Assembly: GCF_947258935.1 (NCBI RefSeq)
Contig: NZ_CAMYKH010000008.1
Location: 1-54,552, forward strand
Reading direction: 5' to 3'
From: an uncultured Muriicola sp.
GTDB taxonomy: Bacteria; Bacteroidota; Bacteroidia; Flavobacteriales; Flavobacteriaceae
DNA: 54,552 nt
Position 1 is the stretch's first letter, and the number at the start of each line of letters is the position of its first letter. The notes below the pieces were generated by a model that worked only from the letters and a program-made list of their open reading frames with translations, searched no databases and was not told where the DNA came from. Below are positions 49,608-54,552 of this stretch, piece after piece. The position numbers were made by a program, and so were the translations under genes.

Positions 49608-52118
49608 ATGAAAAAACTTCTTGTCTTGCCATTATTTTTAATGGCTTTTTTAATATCATTCGCTCAAAGGCCAACAGGTCAGCGTGCAGAACCAATCACT
49701 ATAACTGGGACTGTTTTCGATAAAGACACAGGACAACCTCTGGAATATGCTACGCTGATATTGCAAAGTGTACGCCGACCTGAAATGGTGACTGGTGGTA
49801 TCTCAGGAATAGACGGTAAGTTTTCGGTAGAAACCACTCCGGGGCAGTATCATGTGCGGGTAGAATACCTCTCGTACAAGACCTATGAACTCAAAGCACA
49901 GACTTACCGAAGCTCTGTGGATCTGGGCACTATTCAACTAGAGATCGATGCCCAGCAATTAGCAGATGTTGTGGTGGTGGGAGATCGTACTACCGTTGAA
50001 CTTAGATTAGATAAAAAGGTATATAATGTAGGACAGGACTTAACAGTAAGAGGAGGCTCTGTAACCGATGTACTGGATAATGTGCCTTCTGTAACCGTAG
50101 ATGTAGAGGGAAATATTAGTTTAAGAGGAAATGAAAGCGTTCGAATTTTGATCAATGGTAAACCCTCAGCTCTCTCAGGGCTTAGTCCACAGGCACTTCA
50201 ACAGTTGCCTGCAGAGTCCATTGATCGTGTAGAAGTTATCACCAATCCTTCCGCAAGGTACGATGCTGAAGGTACTGCAGGTATCTTAAACATTATTTTA
50301 AAACAGAGTAAGACAGCTGGTGTTAATGGCTCTGTAAACGTTTTTGCAGGCTATCCGGACAATTTTGGCGGCGCTTTGAGCCTTAATCTACGCCGTGAAA
50401 AATTTAATATTTTTACTACTACAACCTACAGATATAGAGATGCCCCGGGAAATGCAGAGTTTGATCAGGAAAATTTTGATGATGCCGGTAATACCCTAAG
50501 TTTTCAGGATGAGATTCGGCAATATCAAAGACAGGACAACAGCTTTAATACCAATATAGGATTCGAGTACTTTTTCAGTGACAAAAGCAGCATTACTAAT
50601 TCCTTGGTAATCAGGAATTCGGACGGTGAGAATACCGTAGATATTGATTTTTTCAATTTCGATGAAGTAAGAAACCCTACTATTCAAAGAAATCGTTTTA
50701 CAGAGGAAGATGAAACAGATGAGAATGTTCAATATTCGGTAAATTATAAAAAGGCATTTGAGAAGGATGGGCATGAGCTTACCATAGACTATCAGTATTC
50801 TACAGGTAAGGAGATAGAAAACTCTATTATCAATGAGATTGTACTTGGCGAGACTACCGGGTTACCTACAGAACAGACCATCAATGACGAGGTACAGATA
50901 AATCAATTGGTGCAATTCGATTATGTATTGCCTTTCGGGAAAGACAACCAATCCCAATTTGAGATGGGCTATCGCGGCACATTCAATAATTTTAATACTG
51001 ATTTCGATTTTGGGATCCTCGAAAATGGAGTTCTGGACAGGGATCCAAACTTTAGCAATGAATTAAAATACAAAGAATACGTCAATGCTGCCTATATGCA
51101 GTTAGGGACAAAGGTTAAAAAGTTTAGTATTCTTAGCGGTCTCCGAATGGAATCGTCCGATATTGGAATTGAATTGGTAGACACAGATGAAGTTACTGAT
51201 AAGGACTATATTAATTGGTTCCCTTCTCTTTTCCTCGGCTATGAATTTTCAGAAACTGAACAGCTAACTATTAGTTACAGCCGAAGGTTGCGACGTCCAC
51301 GCTCCAGATTTATTAATCCGTTCCCGTCCAGATCGAGTAACACCAACTTATTCCAGGGGAATCCTGATCTGGATCCCACCTTTACAAACTCTTTCGATCT
51401 GGGGTATTTAAAACGATGGGACAAGATCACTTTTACAACATCGGGGTATTTTAACAGATCTACAGGCGTTTTCCAATTTATTACTCAGGAAACGGGCGAC
51501 TTTGTACAGATAGAGAATCCTGATGATCCGGACAATCCGGTATTGGTTCCGGTACAAGCACGAACGCCCATAAACCTTGCAACGGATAGACGCTTTGGGA
51601 TAGAGTTCACAACTTCGTATACCCCAAAGCGCGATTGGAGAATTACCTGGAACCTCAATTTATTTGAACAACAGCTTCGTGGAGATTATACATATACTAA
51701 TTTTCAGAATGAAGTCATAACTCAAAATTTTGATGCCGATAACTTCACCTGGTTTACAAGGGTCAGTGCTAAAGTTCCATTACCGGGTAGTATCGATTTT
51801 CAAACGAATCTGTTTTACAGAGGCCCTAACAAAGATGCGCAAAATACCAATAAGGGAATCCTGAGTACAAATCTGGCTTTCAGTAAAGATGTAATTAAAG
51901 ACAAGGCAACCTTATCATTAAATGTAAGCGACCTGTTCAACTCCAGAAAGCGAAGATCTGAGACAATTACGAATACGGTAGCTACCTATAGTGAATTTCA
52001 ATGGAGAGAAAGACAAATTACCTTATCTTTCTTATATAGATTCAATCAGCCACAAAATCAAAGAAACAGAAACGGACGCGGTGGAAATGAGGAAGAATAT
52101 GAATTTGAGGGTACTTAA
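49608..52118 (+). CDS. TonB-dependent receptor-type outer-membrane beta-barrel protein
   Basis: 836 residues. Signal peptide MKKLLVLPLFLMAFLISFAQ, CarboxypepD_reg-like domain about 30-105 (GTVFDKDTGQPLEYATLIL, GKFSVETTPGQYHVRV), plug (VRGGSVTDVLDNVPSVTVDV, ISLRGNESVRILINGKPSAL, SIDRVEVITNPSARYDAEGT) and a large barrel. The plug type with NPSARYDAEGTAGI-like wording is the outer-membrane beta-barrel family of Bacteroidota without a typical TonB box visible. Cargo unknown. Ends at a strong terminator (52141-52169). Confidence 0.9.
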   Translation: MKKLLVLPLFLMAFLISFAQRPTGQRAEPITITGTVFDKDTGQPLEYATLILQSVRRPEMVTGGISGIDGKFSVETTPGQYHVRVEYLSYKTYELKAQTYRSSVDLGTIQLEIDAQQLADVVVVGDRTTVELRLDKKVYNVGQDLTVRGGSVTDVLDNVPSVTVDVEGNISLRGNESVRILINGKPSALSGLSPQALQQLPAESIDRVEVITNPSARYDAEGTAGILNIILKQSKTAGVNGSVNVFAGYPDNFGGALSLNLRREKFNIFTTTTYRYRDAPGNAEFDQENFDDAGNTLSFQDEIRQYQRQDNSFNTNIGFEYFFSDKSSITNSLVIRNSDGENTVDIDFFNFDEVRNPTIQRNRFTEEDETDENVQYSVNYKKAFEKDGHELTIDYQYSTGKEIENSIINEIVLGETTGLPTEQTINDEVQINQLVQFDYVLPFGKDNQSQFEMGYRGTFNNFNTDFDFGILENGVLDRDPNFSNELKYKEYVNAAYMQLGTKVKKFSILSGLRMESSDIGIELVDTDEVTDKDYINWFPSLFLGYEFSETEQLTISYSRRLRRPRSRFINPFPSRSSNTNLFQGNPDLDPTFTNSFDLGYLKRWDKITFTTSGYFNRSTGVFQFITQETGDFVQIENPDDPDNPVLVPVQARTPINLATDRRFGIEFTTSYTPKRDWRITWNLNLFEQQLRGDYTYTNFQNEVITQNFDADNFTWFTRVSAKVPLPGSIDFQTNLFYRGPNKDAQNTNKGILSTNLAFSKDVIKDKATLSLNVSDLFNSRKRRSETITNTVATYSEFQWRERQITLSFLYRFNQPQNQRNRNGRGGNEEEYEFEGT

Positions 52119-52140
52119 AAAGGTTTTAACACAATAAAAC

Positions 52141-52169
52141 AAAAAAGAAGCCAATTGGCTTCTTTTTTT
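52141..52169. terminator. Terminator between the beta-barrel gene and the 57-residue membrane gene
   Basis: AAAAAAGAAGCC, loop AATT, GGCTTCTTTTTTT: 12-bp stem with A and T runs on both sides, so it can work in both directions for converging genes. Confidence 0.9.
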
Positions 52170-52341
52170 ATGAGTTGCGCTTAGCTCTTCTTGCCTCGCG
52201 TTTTTCTTTAAATATCTCCATTAGATTCCCTCCCAACCAATAAGGTACTACAAAAAGCAGTAGAAACATCATTAACCAAAAACCGATGGTTACGATGGTT
52301 AAAAACGCCAGGAATCCTAAATATTGATCAAATTCGAACAT
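52168..52341 (-). CDS. 57-residue membrane protein
   Basis: MFEFDQYLGFLAFLTIVTIG continues with FWLMMFLLLFVVPYWLGG and ends in a very basic tail (KEKREARRAKRNS). A longer frame to 52626 is spurious: it runs into the promoter TTG-N21-TATCTTTG (52391-52360), which fits a start at 52341. One long hydrophobic segment or a tight pair of helices. Conserved in Flavobacteriia in my memory; unknown function. It overlaps the terminator T run. Confidence 0.75.
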   Translation of the reverse strand: MFEFDQYLGFLAFLTIVTIGFWLMMFLLLFVVPYWLGGNLMEIFKEKREARRAKRNS

Positions 52342-52359
52342 AATGCGTGCTTTGCTCAG

Positions 52360-52391
52360 CAAAGATACTTGGAAAATCCTAAAATTTGCAA
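52360..52391 (-). promoter_or_regulatory. Bacteroidota-type promoter of the 57-residue gene
   Basis: On the minus strand TTG (52391-52389), 21-base spacer, TATCTTTG (52367-52360), leaving a leader of about 13 bases to the ATG at 52341. Confidence 0.6.
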
Positions 52392-52445
52392 ATCTAAGCT
52401 CAGAAATTTTATGCAATTCACAAAAAGAATTTAATCTTCCAAACC

Positions 52446-52453
52446 TTACCTTT
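52446..52453 (+). promoter_or_regulatory. -7 promoter element of fumC (TACCTTTG)
   Basis: TAnnTTTG match 23 bases before the fumC ATG at 52477. No clear -33 TTG. Confidence 0.5.
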
Positions 52454-52476
52454 GTTAGGATAAAAAATATAGACTT

Positions 52477-53877
52477 ATGGAATTCAGGATTGAAAAAGAC
52501 ACAATGGGCGACGTAAAGGTGCCTGCAGACAAATATTGGGGTGCACAAACAGAACGATCCAGGAACAATTTCAAAATAGGTCCCACAGCCTCTATGCCTC
52601 TGGATATTATCTACGGTTTTGCACATTTAAAAAAAGCAGCCGCATATACCAATCATGAATTGGGAATACTTACCGCAGAGAAAAGAGATCTGATCGCCAA
52701 AGTATGTGATGAGATATTGGCAGGGAAACTGGATGATCAATTTCCATTAGTGATCTGGCAAACCGGATCTGGAACGCAGAGCAATATGAATGTAAATGAG
52801 GTAATTGCTAATAGGGCGCATGAATTGGCCGGGAAAAAAATTGGAGTTGGCGAAAAAACCATAAAACCCAATGATGATGTGAATAAATCGCAATCCTCCA
52901 ACGATACCTTTCCAACAGGGATGCATATTGCGGCCTACGCTAAAATAGCAACAGTTACCATCCCCGGGGTTACCCAACTTAGGAATACGCTACAAAAAAA
53001 GGTGACCGAGTTCAATAATATTGTCAAAATAGGAAGAACTCATCTTATGGATGCTACTCCGTTAACCTTAGGTCAGGAGTTTTCTGGTTATGTATCTCAA
53101 CTAGACCATGGTTTACGCGCACTTCAGAACACTCTGGATCATCTAAGCGAGTTGGCGTTGGGAGGGACAGCCGTGGGTACGGGTTTAAATACCCCTGAAG
53201 GGTATGACGTATTGGTTGCAAGCCACATAGCGAAATTTACAGGTTTACCCTTTAAAACGGCCGTAAATAAGTTTGAGGCCCTGGCGGCACACGATGCCCT
53301 GGTTGAAACCCATGGTGCCTTGAAACAACTGGCTGTATCACTTAATAAAATTGCAAACGATATCCGAATGATGGCCTCCGGACCGCGCTCTGGTATTGGC
53401 GAGATCATAATACCGGCAAACGAACCGGGAAGCTCTATCATGCCCGGAAAAGTAAATCCTACACAATGTGAGGCACTTACCATGGTTTGTGCTCAGGTAA
53501 TGGGCAATGATGTTGCAATAAGCGTGGGTGGAGCCCAAGGCCATTATGAACTGAATGTTTTTAAACCTGTCATGGCCGCTAATTTATTACAATCTGCAGA
53601 ATTGATAGGAGATGCCTGTGTTAGTTTTGACATCCATTGTGCAGCGGGGATAGAACCTAATCATAAGGTTATTAAACAATTACTCAATAATTCCCTTATG
53701 TTGGTCACTGCTCTTAACACTAAAATAGGCTATTACAAAGCCGCGGAGATTGCCAATACAGCCCATAGGAATGGAACTACCTTACGGGAAGAGGCCGTTA
53801 AACTCGGGTATGTAACAGCAGAAGAATACGATGAGTGGGTAAAACCTGAAGAAATGGTAGGATCCTTAAAAAAATAA
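52477..53877 (+). CDS. fumC: Class II fumarate hydratase
   Basis: 466 residues, a normal length. Interconverts fumarate and L-malate in the TCA cycle; homotetramer. N-terminal [39 protein letters not shown], active-site His in [17 protein letters not shown] and the signature [16 protein letters not shown] with the catalytic Ser loop are all present. No Fe-S Cys pattern of the class I enzymes. Own -7 element; a hairpin at 53887-53917 follows, aligned for the opposite strand. Confidence 0.97.
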   Translation: MEFRIEKDTMGDVKVPADKYWGAQTERSRNNFKIGPTASMPLDIIYGFAHLKKAAAYTNHELGILTAEKRDLIAKVCDEILAGKLDDQFPLVIWQTGSGTQSNMNVNEVIANRAHELAGKKIGVGEKTIKPNDDVNKSQSSNDTFPTGMHIAAYAKIATVTIPGVTQLRNTLQKKVTEFNNIVKIGRTHLMDATPLTLGQEFSGYVSQLDHGLRALQNTLDHLSELALGGTAVGTGLNTPEGYDVLVASHIAKFTGLPFKTAVNKFEALAAHDALVETHGALKQLAVSLNKIANDIRMMASGPRSGIGEIIIPANEPGSSIMPGKVNPTQCEALTMVCAQVMGNDVAISVGGAQGHYELNVFKPVMAANLLQSAELIGDACVSFDIHCAAGIEPNHKVIKQLLNNSLMLVTALNTKIGYYKAAEIANTAHRNGTTLREEAVKLGYVTAEEYDEWVKPEEMVGSLKK

Positions 53878-53886
53878 ATTTATCCC

Positions 53887-53917
53887 ATAAAAAAAGGGCC
53901 TTCAATTGAAGGCCCTT
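53887..53917 (-). terminator. Terminator after the coiled-coil protein gene (shared with fumC)
   Basis: AAGGGCCTTC, loop AATT, GAAGGCCCTT: a perfect 10-bp palindromic stem. The strongest T run (seven T on the minus strand) serves the minus gene ending at 53939; on the plus strand only TTAATATTT follows. Confidence 0.85.
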
Positions 53918-53938
53918 AATATTTGATTTAATACGCTC

Positions 53939-54552
53939 TTATTTCAAAGTGAATTTAGAGGTACCAAGAAGTTTTAGACTATCGTCATAAACGTTCACCA
54001 TATAGTTTCCTGATTGGAAATCTCCAGCTGGCTTGTTGATGAAATCACAAACATCAAGATCTTGATTTTCGTAGTAGAAATCTGTTCCCTTGCTGTAAGC
54101 TACAGAGGCACCTTCATCATTTGTTTTAGTGCTGCCGCCACCAAGAACATTTCCTTGAGGATCTAATACCTCAATAAGGAATTGTCTGTCACCTGCCTGA
54201 GCGATCACATTATCAGCTATAGTAAAACAAACTTTTAATTTGTCTGTTCTTCCGGCTCTCTGAGTAGAAACCATTTTTCCGCTAGATCTTTCTCTAACTG
54301 CATCTACGCTAAATGTTGAAAGATTAAGTGCTGAACCTCTTTCTACAGCTTCTGCTAATTGAGTGTTTTGTACAACCAAAGAGTCGTTGAATACTGCTTG
54401 CTTTTCTAGCTCTACGAACGTACTGTCTCTTTGCATAGCTAAAAAAGAGTTAGATCTGGTTAAAGAATCTACTTGCTGAAGTAATACTTCTCTTTCTTTT
54501 TTCAAGACAGAAACCTGATTTCTGTATCTTCTTAATGAAGAAAGGTCGGTCT
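53939..54552 (-). CDS. Coiled-coil protein with C-terminal beta domain, cut by the window end
   Basis: Open from the stop at 53939 to the window's last base; the apparent start (TTG 54505) is inside a longer frame, which continues TDLSSLRRYRNQVSVLKK up to the end, so the N-terminus lies beyond. The visible N-terminal part is a heptad coiled coil (REVLLQQVDSLTRS, ELEKQAVFNDSLVVQNTQLA). After about 100 residues a beta-sandwich-like domain begins (KLKVCFTIADNVIAQAGDR, FLIEVLDPQGNVLGG, NYMVNVYDDSLKLLGTSKFT). Probably an envelope or periplasmic protein; no family name can be given. The missing start prevents judging a signal peptide. Confidence 0.8.
   Translation of the reverse strand, partial: TDLSSLRRYRNQVSVLKKEREVLLQQVDSLTRSNSFLAMQRDSTFVELEKQAVFNDSLVVQNTQLAEAVERGSALNLSTFSVDAVRERSSGKMVSTQRAGRTDKLKVCFTIADNVIAQAGDRQFLIEVLDPQGNVLGGGSTKTNDEGASVAYSKGTDFYYENQDLDVCDFINKPAGDFQSGNYMVNVYDDSLKLLGTSKFTLK

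Noticed and set aside
52342-52626. Extension of the small membrane protein to 152 residues
   Set aside because: The N-terminal part has no family resemblance, overlaps the fumC start and covers the promoter TTG-N21-TATCTTTG.
53939-54505. Complete 188-residue gene starting at TTG 54505
   Set aside because: The frame stays open to the window end with coiled-coil-like coding (TDLSSLRRYRNQVSV), so the true start is outside.

Overview
This is a stretch of chromosome from a member of the Bacteroidota, most likely family Flavobacteriaceae (probably marine). The evidence is AT-rich DNA, lineage-typical protein families (DUF4834, DUF6787-like, YfhO, TIGR02757, alpha-E/ATP-grasp/transglutaminase triad, CarboxypepD_reg-type TonB receptors), few strong Shine-Dalgarno sites, and repeated promoters with the Bacteroidota -7 element TAnnTTTG. 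I see no tRNA, rRNA, CRISPR array, insertion sequence or phage gene. It looks like ordinary core chromosome with about 50 genes, most in short operons.

Layout. 1-3.1 kb: a cut-off gene end, a small membrane protein, a His/Cys-bearing small protein and a ZnuD-like TonB receptor. 3.1-6.3 kb: folE, then a tightly overlapping run of ABC ATPase, CPBP protease and TIGR02757 protein. 6.5-12.6 kb: a frameshifted STAS-like gene, a Tat-exported Gfo/Idh/MocA oxidoreductase, an S10-like carboxypeptidase, a lipoprotein, an SGNH hydrolase and a glycosyltransferase. 12.7-18.1 kb: a BatA-domain gene broken into two reading frames, a dihydroorotase-like protein without its metal-binding histidines, small membrane and hydrolase genes, and an MBL-fold hydrolase. 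18.2-25.8 kb: a large conserved protein of unknown function, bcp, a cysteine-free endonuclease III, two tandem copies of an ECF sigma factor each followed by a 47-residue microprotein, and uvrA. 26-32.8 kb: a secreted protein with a very basic repetitive tail, then a minus-strand surface-glycan operon (DUF4834, YfhO, GT4, flippase). 32.9-37.6 kb: an outer-membrane protein and three genes that fit sulfonolipid (capnine/sulfobacin-type) synthesis. 37.7-44 kb: S9 peptidase, YbaB, YegP-like protein, threonine aldolase and a large zinc metalloprotease. 44.2-47.5 kb: the ATP-grasp / alpha-E / transglutaminase triad. 47.6-54.5 kb: prfB with its programmed +1 frameshift, an ArsC-like protein, a secreted protein with a beta-barrel receptor, a 57-residue membrane protein, fumC and a coiled-coil protein cut by the window end.

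Most noteworthy: (1) the duplicated sigma-microprotein module, with matching spacing, similar leader hairpins and a minus-strand terminator after each copy. Both microprotein genes are 47 codons, short enough to be easily missed. (2) The PLP-enzyme pair plus GNAT acyltransferase at 34-37.6 kb, a candidate sulfonolipid locus. (3) Three proteins whose expected catalytic or structural residues or reading frames are lost: the Fe-S-less Nth, the HxH-less dihydroorotase, and the split BatA protein. All functional statements rest on motif reading and memory of families; no database search was run.
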